Below, one piece after another: positions 26,318-36,100 of a stretch of 64,000 bases of DNA (positions are counted from its first letter, which is position 1; every line of letters begins with the position of its first letter). Source of the stretch: an uncultured Myxococcales bacterium (lineage in GTDB: Bacteria; Myxococcota_A; Bradymonadia; UBA7976; UBA1532); the NCBI GenBank assembly GCA_903847385.1, contig CAINDO010000449.1, positions 1 through 64,000 of the forward strand, in the 5' to 3' direction. Position numbers and translations under genes: made by a program. Under the pieces are notes generated by a model. The model was not told where the DNA came from and did not search any database. It saw only the letters and a program-made list of their open reading frames with translations.

Positions 26318-27162
26318 AGCCCCGCCGCCTGCGCGAGGACGAGGCTGGGGACTCGGAGCTTCCCCCGAATTGGGAAGTCCTGGTCCAGGAATTCCTGGGC
26401 ACCAAGAGCGCCCCGCGGACGAGGATGGCCTACTACGCGGAGATCGCCCGCCTCGTCCGTGCCCTCGGCGCCAGAAGCGTGGCGGCGGTCAGCTCGGCGG
26501 ACCTGCTGGCCTGGCGGGACACCCTGGATCAACTGGGCGAAGACACCCGCCGTCGGAAGCTGGCCGCGGTCAAAGGCTTCTTCGCCTTCTGTTCCCTGGG
26601 GGGCCACATCACGAACGACCCGGCCAGGGTCCTATACGGCCCGAGCAGCTACCCGGAAGACCCACGCGGAGACCAGGACCACCCCGAGATTGACGAACCG
26701 GAGCCGAACACTGAGCCATTCGACGCCGACGAACCTCCGGCTGCGGAACCGCCGGATTCGCCGGGCCCGTCGAACGAATCAGCGCCGCAGGTCCGAACGA
26801 TCGGTTGCCCCCCGCCCGACCAGGTGCGCCCCAGCGCGGACCGAGCCAAGACCAAGTTCGAGGGGACGCCCGAGTACCAGGCCCTCGACGCGAGAGTTCG
26901 CAGGCTCGTGGCCGAACTCACAGGCCAGCTCGACGGCGAGGCGCTCGCCATCTGGCTCGACCTGGAGGCCACAATGAACCACAGGGCCGAGTTGATCGCG
27001 GCGGCACATCTCGAGGCCGGCCACGAGGCGGGATGGTGGGTCGCGTTCGCCGAGCAGTCGGTGGGGGCACCAGCATCGACCCCCGACGTGGCCTCGGCAA
27101 TGAGCTCCCTCGCCGAGGCACTTTTGGCCCGGTTCAGCCTTCCTCCCCGCACGCGAGAATGA
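26314..27162 (+). CDS. core-binding-domain protein without catalytic domain, partner of the tyrosine recombinase
   Basis: 282 residues, coupled to the recombinase by an ATGA overlap. Residues ~18-110 form a phage-integrase SAM-like DNA-binding domain (WEVLVQEFLGTKSAPRTRMAYYAEIARLV through KLAAVKGFFAFCSLGGHITNDPARVLYG). No R-H-R-Y catalytic residues follow. Instead there is a Pro/Glu/Asp-rich linker and a helical C-terminal domain (LDARVRRLVAELTGQLDGEALAIWLDLEATMNHR). It may bind the same DNA as the recombinase and act as a directionality or accessory factor. The 3' end overlaps the convergent XRE gene by 29 bases. Confidence 0.7.
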   Translation: MKPRRLREDEAGDSELPPNWEVLVQEFLGTKSAPRTRMAYYAEIARLVRALGARSVAAVSSADLLAWRDTLDQLGEDTRRRKLAAVKGFFAFCSLGGHITNDPARVLYGPSSYPEDPRGDQDHPEIDEPEPNTEPFDADEPPAAEPPDSPGPSNESAPQVRTIGCPPPDQVRPSADRAKTKFEGTPEYQALDARVRRLVAELTGQLDGEALAIWLDLEATMNHRAELIAAAHLEAGHEAGWWVAFAEQSVGAPASTPDVASAMSSLAEALLARFSLPPRTRE

Positions 27163-27478
27163 GCTCCACGATGCGCCTGATCCTGCGCTGCTGCTCTGGC
27201 GTCTCCTCGCGAAGCACGTGAACGATCCTCCCGACCTCAGGCGGGAGTTGCTCGATCGGGGCCTCCCCACCCTCCCCGACCAGCGTCGCGAGGGACGTCC
27301 CGAGGACACGCGCCATCGTCTGCAGGTTGTCCACGGTCGGCGACTGGACGCCACGTTCCACACGCGACACGGTCTCGAGCGCGAGGTCCGCGGCCTCCGC
27401 GAGCTGGGTCTGGGTCAGACCCGCCCGCTTCCGCGCCTCTCGAAGCCGAGATCCAACCTCCACGCCTACTCCATTCAT
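27134..27478 (-). CDS. XRE-family helix-turn-helix regulator
   Basis: 114 residues. The HTH_3 domain (VGSRLREARKRAGLTQTQLAEAADLALETVSRVERGVQSPTVDNLQTMARVLG) is unmistakable. A helical tail follows (EVGRIVHVLREETPEQQRRIRRIVELILACGEEG). The start is chosen at the ATG after GGAGACGAGG; the upstream extension lacks homology. It probably represses the neighbouring recombinase operon or its own gene. Convergent with the recombinase partner gene. Confidence 0.82.
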   Translation of the reverse strand: MNGVGVEVGSRLREARKRAGLTQTQLAEAADLALETVSRVERGVQSPTVDNLQTMARVLGTSLATLVGEGGEAPIEQLPPEVGRIVHVLREETPEQQRRIRRIVELILACGEEG

Positions 27479-27699
27479 CCTCGTCTCCGCCGTGAGGGTC
27501 AGGGAGGCCTCGGACGAAACGAAGGGAGAGGACGCCCATTGACGACATAGACGCCCACGTCCAACCGAGTTTAGGATGCGGCCTGTTGCCACGCCCTTGC
27601 TGGAACCGTATGGTGCGAATCGGAAGACGGCTGAATCCGTCACTGGGTGTGGGCGGCAGGGATGAAGCGTCGACGTACGTGTGCGTGAGGAGATGCAGG

Positions 27700-28275
27700 A
27701 TGGGGCGGTTGTCGCTGCTTGGTGGGCTTGCGGCTCTGTTGTTGGCAGGTTGCCTTTCTGGGGAACTCGGCTCCAGGTGCACAGGTGAAACGGAGTGCGA
27801 ATCAGGTCTCAGATGTTTCAAGCCGGCGGGCGAAAGCACCGGCATTTGCACTGTGGCCTGTACTGCAGGGCGTTGCTCCAAAGGAACGTGTTTGGCATCG
27901 GTATCTGGGGACGTTTGCGCTCAGGCGTGCGAATCATCTTCCGAGTGCGAAGGCGACCTCGGGTGCGTTGAGCCACTTGGAGGCCCTGCAGGATGTTGGG
28001 TTGTCGACTCGAAGGTAGTGCCGGTTGAGGACGACCTTCTGCCCCCGACCTCCAACAGTGAGCGTGATACCGAGGGGACTAACGCGCTGTGCAGCGACAA
28101 CGTCGACAACGACGGAGACGGCTTCACCGACTGCGACGACTACGGCTGCTCGGGCAACCCGGACGTCGCTGTATGTGGCGCGGGTGTGCAGGAGTGCGGC
28201 GTCGACTCGGATTGCCCCGCTGGTTTCTCGTGCGTCGAGCAACGATGTTCGAACGGGCAGGGAGGGAGCCAATGA
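27700..28275 (+). CDS. cysteine-rich lipoprotein
   Basis: 191 residues. The ATG follows GAGGAG. A lipoprotein signal with lipobox LLAGC is followed by many cysteines in EGF/dickkopf-like spacing (CTGETECESGLRC, CTVACTAGRC) and an acidic DNDGDGFTDCDDYGC loop. This style is typical of Myxococcota and relatives, so this part of the element was probably acquired from such a host. It is first in an operon of four or five secreted-protein genes. The function is unknown; extracellular adhesion or structural roles are common guesses. Confidence 0.75.
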   Translation: MGRLSLLGGLAALLLAGCLSGELGSRCTGETECESGLRCFKPAGESTGICTVACTAGRCSKGTCLASVSGDVCAQACESSSECEGDLGCVEPLGGPAGCWVVDSKVVPVEDDLLPPTSNSERDTEGTNALCSDNVDNDGDGFTDCDDYGCSGNPDVAVCGAGVQECGVDSDCPAGFSCVEQRCSNGQGGSQ

Positions 28276-28370
28276 GTTCCACCTCGCCAGTGTCTGGCAC
28301 GGCCACGAGCCCCACGGGCCGGCCACCCTTCTCGTGGTCCGACACGTTCACCCTTGAGGTGTTCCGGTGA
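28272..28370 (+). CDS. 32-residue coupling ORF between two lipoprotein-operon genes
   Basis: The ATG overlaps the stop of the cysteine-rich lipoprotein gene (ATGA), and the stop overlaps the GTG start of the next gene (GTGA). The chain of two 4-base overlaps is what one expects if a short ORF carries terminating ribosomes to the next start. The peptide (MSSTSPVSGTATSPTG..., ending FTLEVFR) is Ser/Thr/Pro-rich, with no recognisable domain. It may matter only for coupling. Confidence 0.45.
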   Translation: MSSTSPVSGTATSPTGRPPFSWSDTFTLEVFR

Positions 28371-29911
28371 CTGCCCGGAATTTGGTAATCGCCGGGGGAT
28401 TCATCTGCCAGGGGTGCTATGCGGCGACGGGTCTCCGGCAGGACACGACGTCGGTTGAGTCGAAGGTTGTCGCCAGCAAGACGGTTCCGGTGGAGCTCGA
28501 CGCTCCGCGGGATGTCGCAATTCGGGCCGACGGTGGCCGCCTGACGTTCCAGGTCGACGACCTCAGGCAGTGCCGGGCCGATGTCGTGGAGACCCACGCG
28601 AACCGCGAGACCACCGCGCGCACCCTCCCCTCCAGCTTCTGGTGGGCCGCCGGATCAGCTGTGGCCGTTGTCGGAGCAGGGGCAGCGCTTTGGGGCGTGG
28701 GCGCAGAGAAGGTCTCCGAGGGGCAGTCGATCAGGCTTGGGGATCCCGACCACGAGAGGAGCCTCGACCGCGGTGTCCAGATGACAATTGCGGGGCAGGT
28801 GGCCGTTGCTGTCGGCGGGCTTGTACTGTCGTCGTCGGTCATCGACCTCTGGCTGGCGGGCGACGAATCGCGGGACTTCTCCACAACCACCACGACGAAG
28901 GGCACAGGTCACGAGTGCCGACGCCAAGCGGCCCCCAGCATCGAGCTGACCGCGCGAGTTGGGGGGATCGAAGCGTCCGTCCGGACGGACCTGACGGGAG
29001 CAGCGACGGTCAACCTCGCATCTCCGGCGTTCAGTTCGGCGGGGTTCGTCGAACCGCTCGGGACCGCGGCGTGCACAGGATGCAAGAGCGCGGAAATCGC
29101 TCTGAGCCCAGAGGAACTGAAGAACCTCATCCTTCCTCGGAAGATGCCTGAGGAGTTGCAGGCATGGCTCTCGAAGCACTCCGATGACCCGTCTGCGCCC
29201 GAGGTGCAGGCTGCGCTCGCTGAAAGCCTCCAGGCCGAGACGGAGCGACTCGCCGTGGAGTCGCGAGCTGCCATGTCGAGCGGTAACCTGGCGGATGCGC
29301 GGGAGAAGGCGAATCGCTGCCTCTTCTTGCTCCCGGAATCGGCAACCTGCCGGCAAGCCGCCGACGCAGTCACTCGCGGTGAAGCCGACGCTGCCCTTGC
29401 CCTCGGGCGGAAGGAAGCGAAGGCCAAGAATTTCGCTGCGGCGACAACGGCAGCGACAGAATGTCTGAAGCTGATCCCGGATTACGCTCCATGCAAGGCC
29501 CTCGCTCGCACGGCAGAGCTCGGTGCCGCAGCCGAGGCACAACGGGGCGAGGCCGCTGGAGCCGCGGAAGAGGCGCTAGACGATCTCGGAAAGGCCGCCG
29601 AAGTCGCAGCGCTGAAGCGGGCGCTCGACAGCCGCGGGTTGGCTTACAACTATGCGCAGTTGGCCCAGGGCATCAATTTCATGGTTGCCCGCGGATGCGA
29701 ACGGCGGGCCGAGTTCCTGACCGAGTACTCGTGGAAGGACTGGACGACGGCTGCGACCGACTTCTGCAAGTCCAACTGGCCCGAATCCTGGCCTGAAGAG
29801 GGCGTGGGGGATCCACCTTCGCCGCAGGTCTGCCTCGGATTCGCCTTGTCGGGGAACTGTTCGGGTGGTGGCGGTCAACCCGGCGGCGGCAGACCGAAGT
29901 CGGGATGGTGA
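28367..29911 (+). CDS. exported TPR-like protein of the lipoprotein operon (paralogue 1)
   Basis: 514 residues from a GTG overlapping the upstream stop. The N-terminus is short and hydrophobic, with a cysteine (VIAGGFICQGC) that may be a lipobox. Two hydrophobic helices lie around residues 84-105 and 140-165 (WWAAGSAVAVVGAGAALWGVG, QVAVAVGGLVLSSSVIDLWLAG). A TPR-like helical part (NLADAREKANRCLFLLPES, FAAATTAATECLKLIPDYAPC) comes next. The C-terminal ~70 residues (FLTEYSWKDWTTAATDFCKSNWP through a final KSGW) are homologous to the end of the next gene product. The function is unknown. Confidence 0.65.
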   Translation: MTARNLVIAGGFICQGCYAATGLRQDTTSVESKVVASKTVPVELDAPRDVAIRADGGRLTFQVDDLRQCRADVVETHANRETTARTLPSSFWWAAGSAVAVVGAGAALWGVGAEKVSEGQSIRLGDPDHERSLDRGVQMTIAGQVAVAVGGLVLSSSVIDLWLAGDESRDFSTTTTTKGTGHECRRQAAPSIELTARVGGIEASVRTDLTGAATVNLASPAFSSAGFVEPLGTAACTGCKSAEIALSPEELKNLILPRKMPEELQAWLSKHSDDPSAPEVQAALAESLQAETERLAVESRAAMSSGNLADAREKANRCLFLLPESATCRQAADAVTRGEADAALALGRKEAKAKNFAAATTAATECLKLIPDYAPCKALARTAELGAAAEAQRGEAAGAAEEALDDLGKAAEVAALKRALDSRGLAYNYAQLAQGINFMVARGCERRAEFLTEYSWKDWTTAATDFCKSNWPESWPEEGVGDPPSPQVCLGFALSGNCSGGGGQPGGGRPKSGW

Positions 29912-29927
29912 TGTGAGGGGTAGTGCG

Positions 29928-31442
29928 ATGAAGACGAGTGCGGTCGCACAGGCGCGCCGAGATCTGCGCAGGAGCAGAACAACCCTAGCCTTGAGCGCGG
30001 CGGTCGTGGGGGTCCTCGGATGCGGTGGGAATCTGCGCAAGACCACGAGGTTTGACGACGTCCCTGTGAGGACCGAATCGGAGCACGAAGTGGTCGACCG
30101 TGCGAACTACCTCGGTAGCGCGGTCATCGAAAGCGGCCAGCTCGTCGTGCAGGTCCAGCAAGAGGACCTCTGCAGGCAGCGTGCAATCGAGGTCGTCGAT
30201 CGGACACAGGTCGCGGGCATCACTAGCAAGCACCTGGGCGAAACCCGGCTCCCACACGACTGGGAGGACGCGCACTGCAATCGACGGCCCGCCGTTGGCC
30301 GCTCGGTGTACCTCCGGTTCAGGGAGCCGCCAGTCGTACCGTCATCTGTGCTCGCGGCCGCTCCGACTGACGCGTCCGGGACTGCCAGCTTCCCGCTCAA
30401 AGAACTTAAGGCGCAGCTCGTGGTGTATCCCGAACCGGTCTTGGCCGCGCTCGTCGCGGCCTTGATGCCTGAGGAGGAAGCACCGGTGGAAGCGGCGAGC
30501 GCGCCGGGCACGCTCGCAACGCCTGCGCCACGGGCCTCGCCCTCGGCAGCGACTTCCCAGGGTGCCAGAGCGACGAAACCGGGTCCGACCGGGGAGAACT
30601 CCATGGTGATTGTCGCGACCGTGCCCGCGGAAGACTTGCGTGCGCTCGTTGCCGACGCTCGATCCGAATTCGCCCAACAACGGGCGGCTGCCGAGTCGGA
30701 GGAGGCAGGCAGCACGATCGCTGTTGCGAAGGCGAACCGGCAGAAGGAGCCCGATCCTGAGGCGGTGCGCGCTGCGGTCGCTCGCGGTGAACCTGTCGCG
30801 GACAGTCGAACTGCGGCGCTTGGCGAGGCGCGAGGTCGCCTCGCAGTCGCGGGCGCCTGGATGCAGTCAGTGAGGCCCGATGCGCCAGGCGCCCCTGAGC
30901 TGGCGAAATCCATTGACGACCAGCACTTCGAGGTCGCCCGAATCGCCAGCACCGCCGAGAGCTATGGCACATACCTTTCAGTGATGCCGAACGGCGCACA
31001 CGCATCTGAGGCGAGGAAGGCCCTGGAGGCGATCACCAAACGACAGGAAGCAGCAGCAGCGGCTGAGGCGCACAGGGCGGAGGCCGCAGCTGCAGCCAAA
31101 GAGGCCCTTGGCTACATCGGGAGCGCCGCGGACCTCGGTTTCTTCAAGCGGGTAGCCGTCACGCGCGACCTGCAATACAAGGGCGACCTACGGTCGGACA
31201 TCAAAGACGCCGCCGAATTCGGCTGCGAGGCGAAAGCCGAGTTCCTCAGGAGCTACTCGTGGAGCGACTGGGTGCGGGCGGCAAACGACTATTGCAAGTC
31301 TGTTTGGCCAGATGCGAATTGGTGGACCGACGATGTCGGGCCCGGGCCCTCTCCATCGGTCTGCATTGCTGCGGCCCTGGCGGGGGACTGCGGAAAGAGT
31401 GGGCAAACGGGCGGCTCGGCGCCCAGCAAGTCCGGCTGGTAA
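29928..31442 (+). CDS. lipoprotein of the same operon (paralogue 2)
   Basis: 504 residues. The signal region ends in VVGVLGCGGN, a lipobox. The middle has Ala/Pro-rich low complexity and TPR-like helices (ESYGTYLSVMPNGAHASEARKALEAI). The end (FLRSYSWSDWVRAANDYCKSVWPD, a VCIAAALAGDC box and a final KSGW) parallels the previous protein, so the genes arose by duplication of at least the C-terminal module. It starts 16 bases after the previous stop. The role is unknown, with an outer-membrane or periplasmic location inferred from the signal. Confidence 0.65.
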   Translation: MKTSAVAQARRDLRRSRTTLALSAAVVGVLGCGGNLRKTTRFDDVPVRTESEHEVVDRANYLGSAVIESGQLVVQVQQEDLCRQRAIEVVDRTQVAGITSKHLGETRLPHDWEDAHCNRRPAVGRSVYLRFREPPVVPSSVLAAAPTDASGTASFPLKELKAQLVVYPEPVLAALVAALMPEEEAPVEAASAPGTLATPAPRASPSAATSQGARATKPGPTGENSMVIVATVPAEDLRALVADARSEFAQQRAAAESEEAGSTIAVAKANRQKEPDPEAVRAAVARGEPVADSRTAALGEARGRLAVAGAWMQSVRPDAPGAPELAKSIDDQHFEVARIASTAESYGTYLSVMPNGAHASEARKALEAITKRQEAAAAAEAHRAEAAAAAKEALGYIGSAADLGFFKRVAVTRDLQYKGDLRSDIKDAAEFGCEAKAEFLRSYSWSDWVRAANDYCKSVWPDANWWTDDVGPGPSPSVCIAAALAGDCGKSGQTGGSAPSKSGW

Positions 31443-31454
31443 GGAGCCGTCACA

Positions 31455-33089
31455 ATGAAGAGAACAACGTACTTCTTGGTCGCGTTGGTGGCCTCCGTGG
31501 CCGGTGGTTGCAAGAGCTCCAGCGACGGTCCAGGAACAGACTCGCCTACGCCGGTCAGCGCGGCGGCCCCAGTGTCCGCGGGCGCATCCCCCGCAACAGC
31601 GCCACCCAGCGCAGCCGCCTCGTCAGGCGCGCCAAGTTCGGCGGCACAGGCGAGCTCGGCGACCGCAAGTGGGCCGCCAGGAGCTGTCGCCACCGCTCCT
31701 CCATCGGGCCCCGCGCAGAAGGCGTCTGCCCCGCCGGAAGCAGAAGCGGTGCCGGAGCTGTCCGAGGACATCGGGGTAGCGATCGTGGCGGCAGAGGTTC
31801 TGCACTCGGGTGGCCAGATGATCTCATGGCTGGCTGCAGATCATTTCGCGGTCGGCGTGCTGCTCGAAGCGACGAACCTGGGATCCGCGGTGCGTGAACC
31901 CCCCGTCGCGAAGGTCGTCATCGTGATCGACACCGAGTTGGGCGAGCTAACCTGCGCGGTCAGCGGCGCGAAGAGCGACCCGGCCTGGTTCGTCGATACT
32001 CCCGGAGCAAGCGGCAGCTGGCAGGAGTTCCGCCGTTGGCAGCAAGCACGTGCGCGCCATGTGGAGTTGGGGGCGCGCCCGGGCGGTTGGCTCGACCCGA
32101 AGCGGGGGCAGTCAGGATGGCCCGAGCACCTGTGGCGGCCGGGCGAGGCCATGCGATTCCAAGCCATCGCGGACTGCGCCGACCTGACGCTGCTCGATTC
32201 AGGAATCAAGGGCGCACGCGTGGCCGCCGCGGTTGAGGCCAAGGACATGGACCCCTTCGAGGGCTCGGCGCGGGCCGTGGCAATGCCGGTCGACTTCCCT
32301 GCGGCACGGTTCATCGCCGAAACCGTGATCCTCGACGGTGGGCTGCGCGGGGTTGCCGCCGGAGACCGAATTGCCTACGGCGACGGCAAGGCGCTGCGCC
32401 AGGTGAGTGCCTGGACACTGCGTGCCGTGAAGCGCGCACCCGTTCCCGCCAAGTTCGTCCCCGTCGATGTCGGGACCGACGAGCTCACCGTCCACCTCGC
32501 GAGCGCAGCACGCACACATCGGACCGATTCCGCGACGGTGCCGCCGCAGCGCAAGCGGATCACGGTTTCGGGCCGGGTCGGCATCGACGCAGCGGCGATA
32601 GTGCGGCGGCTCCAGGGCGCCGTCGACAGCTCCCGCGCCAAGGAGACCGCTGCCATTGCCGTAAGCACGGCGGCGGATGCAGCTCTGGCGAAGGCGGCCC
32701 CCAATAGCCCCGAGTGGGTGCAGGCATCTGGGGGAGTGCAGGCGGCTCGGGCCGCGGTCGCTCAGGCTTCTGCGGGTCTCAAGGGAGCCGAAGCCGCATT
32801 CGCGCGGAGCCAAGCATCGGAGCGGAACCGGCTCGCGTTCGCGTTCCCCTGCGAGCAGGTGGTCCTGACCACGAGCGCCGGTCCGGTCGCTCCAGTCAAC
32901 GGTGCAGGCCTCAAGGCGAGCTGCGCGAAGCTCGGCACCGCCGACGCTGTCGATGTCCAGTGGACCTTCGACCTGACCCGCTACCAAATGCCGATGGTCC
33001 TCGGTCTGCCTTTCAAGACGTCGGCTGGCCCGAAGACCGAGGTCGTCGCCGTGGCGACGGAGGAGACGGTCGCCATCGACCGGCGGTAG
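31455..33089 (+). CDS. lipoprotein with long Ala/Ser/Pro linker
   Basis: 544 residues. The lipobox is VAGGC. A linker of about 75 residues, almost entirely A/S/P/G/T, typical of surface lipoproteins spanning peptidoglycan, leads to a folded domain. That domain is beta-rich (HFAVGVLLEATNLGSAVREPPVAKVVIVI) and has no recognised family. An alanine-rich coiled helix (DAALAKAAPNSPEWVQASGGVQAARAAVAQ) follows. It begins 12 bases after the previous gene and is the last gene of the operon, with a hairpin just after its stop. Confidence 0.65.
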   Translation: MKRTTYFLVALVASVAGGCKSSSDGPGTDSPTPVSAAAPVSAGASPATAPPSAAASSGAPSSAAQASSATASGPPGAVATAPPSGPAQKASAPPEAEAVPELSEDIGVAIVAAEVLHSGGQMISWLAADHFAVGVLLEATNLGSAVREPPVAKVVIVIDTELGELTCAVSGAKSDPAWFVDTPGASGSWQEFRRWQQARARHVELGARPGGWLDPKRGQSGWPEHLWRPGEAMRFQAIADCADLTLLDSGIKGARVAAAVEAKDMDPFEGSARAVAMPVDFPAARFIAETVILDGGLRGVAAGDRIAYGDGKALRQVSAWTLRAVKRAPVPAKFVPVDVGTDELTVHLASAARTHRTDSATVPPQRKRITVSGRVGIDAAAIVRRLQGAVDSSRAKETAAIAVSTAADAALAKAAPNSPEWVQASGGVQAARAAVAQASAGLKGAEAAFARSQASERNRLAFAFPCEQVVLTTSAGPVAPVNGAGLKASCAKLGTADAVDVQWTFDLTRYQMPMVLGLPFKTSAGPKTEVVAVATEETVAIDRR

Positions 33090-33105
33090 CCGGAGGCACC
33101 GGCTC
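33089..33105. terminator. short hairpin between convergent genes
   Basis: AGCCGG and CCGGCT form a perfect 6-bp stem with the 5-base loop AGGCA. It lies in the 27 bases between the convergent lipoprotein and reverse-transcriptase genes. There is no clear T-run, so it is a possible bidirectional terminator only. Confidence 0.4.
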
Positions 33106-33116
33106 CTTCGTCTGCA

Positions 33117-36100
33117 TCAGGTCTTCCGGGTCCCGCTCTTTCCTCGGGCATTCTTCGGCGCCAACAGCAGCCAGTCCCCCACCCGCTTGGCGCAGTGTGC
33201 CCTGGTGATCGCCGACATGGCGGCGGCGAGTGGGACGTTCCTGGGGCGGCACGGGTGCCCAACCAGTAGCCGAAGAGCTCCCTGCACGGGCACGCGGATG
33301 GTCGCCCCCGGGTTGGCCTCCACAAGCTGGGCCACGACCTCCATGACGGCGATGGCTGGGTCCGGCGTGGTGACTGGCCAATTTGTCCACACGGGTGGCG
33401 CCTCACCCATCTGGACGACCGTGTTCCAGGCTAGGCAGTCGGTCCGCGACCGTCGGGCGCGGAGGAGGACGACGTCGGCCTGTGGGGGCCCGACGAGCGC
33501 CTTCTCCCTCTCGGGGCGGCGACCCCCGCGGGCGCGGAGCCGGAGGCGCAGAAGCTCCCCCTCTGGGTGTGGTTGCCGGCCTGTCACCCGGTAGGCGAGG
33601 TCGCCCTCGTTCCCGAGTACTCCGGGGAGGGCCGTCCAGGGGTCTCGTGGGTCTACGAGCGCCCAGGCCGCCCCGAATACGCGCACCGACTTCAGAGCGG
33701 CCCCGACCGCCCGACGGATACCTCCCTGGGGCAGCTCCCGGAGGGGCCGCAGATCCACGGCTACCCGTTGCCCCTCGGCGTAGACCTTGTGATTGTTCCC
33801 GAGCTTCGGGCGACCACCCCCGGCGAGGAAGTCTATGTCCAGGCAATCCGGGGGCATGCGGATTACGGATGCCGCCGGGGTGTGCGTGGCGTTCACGCCC
33901 CGGCGACTTTTCGCTCTTCTTACAGAGCTTACGGCCGTTGTTGCAGCCGCTCCTTCGTCAGGTTCCCCTGGATCGTGATCATACGTTTCCACACTCTCAC
34001 GATCCGAGAGGATTCCAGTAATACTGGAACCAGAGCTGTAAGGTAGACCCACGTCCTGCGAGACATGGTGATCATCCACAGAGCTCTCTAGGCCACAGAG
34101 CTTATAACTCGAGAGGAGAGAGGAAGAAGAGAACGGAGAAGAACATCCACCCCGAACTCCATCTCCCTCACCAACCGAGCACCTGGTTCCACTACCGCCT
34201 CCCCAGACCCCAATACCGACATCTGGAAGAGGTGATACTACGAGGAGACTTGGCTCCCCGTCTTCCCTTGGCCTACCCGCCTCCCGAGGGAGGATAGTTT
34301 GCCAGGGGGCGACCATCGGATTCGGTTTCCCATCCCCGATGGGGGTATCATAGACACCTACGCCACGGGTGGAAGTACCCGAGGCCTCTTTCGTGTTGCT
34401 TTCATGGCCACCACCGTCAACATCTGGCTCTGTGCAGATTCCACAGTACTCTGGGTGGCAGTGTGTTGCCGTCATTGCCGAATTATCGGCAGCAGTTGAC
34501 TCTACTTCTTCTCCCACGGCGACAACTAGTAAATTACCGTGCTCTCTTCCTCCGTGCGGACCGATGTACCCACCAGAATAATTCGCTAGTTCGCGAACTA
34601 TAGGCGCCGTCTCCTCTGTACGTCCGCCAACGTCTCCTCCCGTGGTGATAGTTCGTCTGTATCCATCCTCTTCTCCTCCATGTGAGCCGCTGTCCACACC
34701 AGGATAATTCGACAACTCGCGAATTGTCACCGCTTCTTCACACCAGTATAACTCATCTCCTCTGTGTGAATTTTCGCCACCACAATTCGACGAATTATCA
34801 ACTACTCGTGGCTCTTCGGTGGATTCTTCTAGTTCGTCATCTCCTCCGAAATGAACAACTGCCCCACAATTCGATGTCGGATGAATTATCGGTGAACTCT
34901 GTGCGGCTCGTTCTGCTCCCGTGAACAGACCTGCTGTCAGAATTGTTGCCAGACCTGAATTATTGTTACCGCCATCGAATTCATCTCCACCATGGGCAAT
35001 AATTCGGCCGGCGAATTGTTCTTCATCTCCCGGTGGCTCGGATCCGTCTGCCGCAGGCTGATAGTTCTCAGTTGCCAATAGTTCATCTCCATCGGCGATG
35101 ATTCTGCGCTGCACCTCTCCACCTGGGACGAGCATGTGGGGATAATTCGCCGGGCTCGTGGCCCCACAGTTCGTCCCGCTACGGGCACCACAACTCGCAG
35201 GGTTCCCCTCCCCCCGAGCATGCTCCCCTCCTCCTCCGTGGCGGGCGATCGCATGGGAATAGTTCGCTGGTTCTCCTCCCAAGCAGATGCCCCCGGGAAC
35301 TTCTTCTCTTCCCGGAGCTGCGGTGGAATTCAGTGCGGAGAGCTTTCGGACCTCTCCTCGGTCGGGAGCTGTCGACCCACACGCCTCTCCGTCCTTCTCT
35401 CCGCCGGCTTCTCCCGGAGAACTCGCCGGCCCCACGCCAGCTCCTTCTTCTCCTCCCGTGACGCTGGACACTCGCAAGAGGCCCGCGCTCTTCATCCAGT
35501 TCCTGGAGATCGCCTGGCCGCCCAGGCTCCGCACTCTTCTCTTCGTGGCGGCGGAGTCCCCGAGTTCCTCGAGCAGGGCGTCCGTCTTCCCCGCTACGAG
35601 CCCCACACCCGACGGCCGGACCTCGTAGGTCTTGAGGACCACGACCGGGTCGGATTCAGTGACCTCGCGGATGCGGGACTCCTTGTGCCCCTCCCCGAGC
35701 GGCCGGATCCCCGTGAAGCCGTGCTCCTTCGCCTTCGCCGAGAATTTCTCGAATGCCGCATGTGCGCCCGCGAGGCTCCTGGCCATCACGTAGATGTCGT
35801 CCAGGTAGGCGGACACGCGGTGCCCGTCCGTCTCCAGCTCCCGGAGCACGAGCGCCAACGCCAGGGCGAAGACCAGGGGCGAGAGCGGGTTCCCCTGCTC
35901 CAGCCCGCGGCCGTTTCGGCGGACGAGATTCCCGGAGCGGTCGACCGTTTGGATCCGCACGAGTTCGAGGACACGGCGGCGTGCCGCCTGGGGGATCCCC
36001 AACTCCTTCATGGCGGTCGTGGCGGCTTCATGAGGGACGAGCGCGAATGCGTCTCGGAGGTCCAGTTCGAGGCACGTCCCGAAGCCCTCCCGGACCGCTG

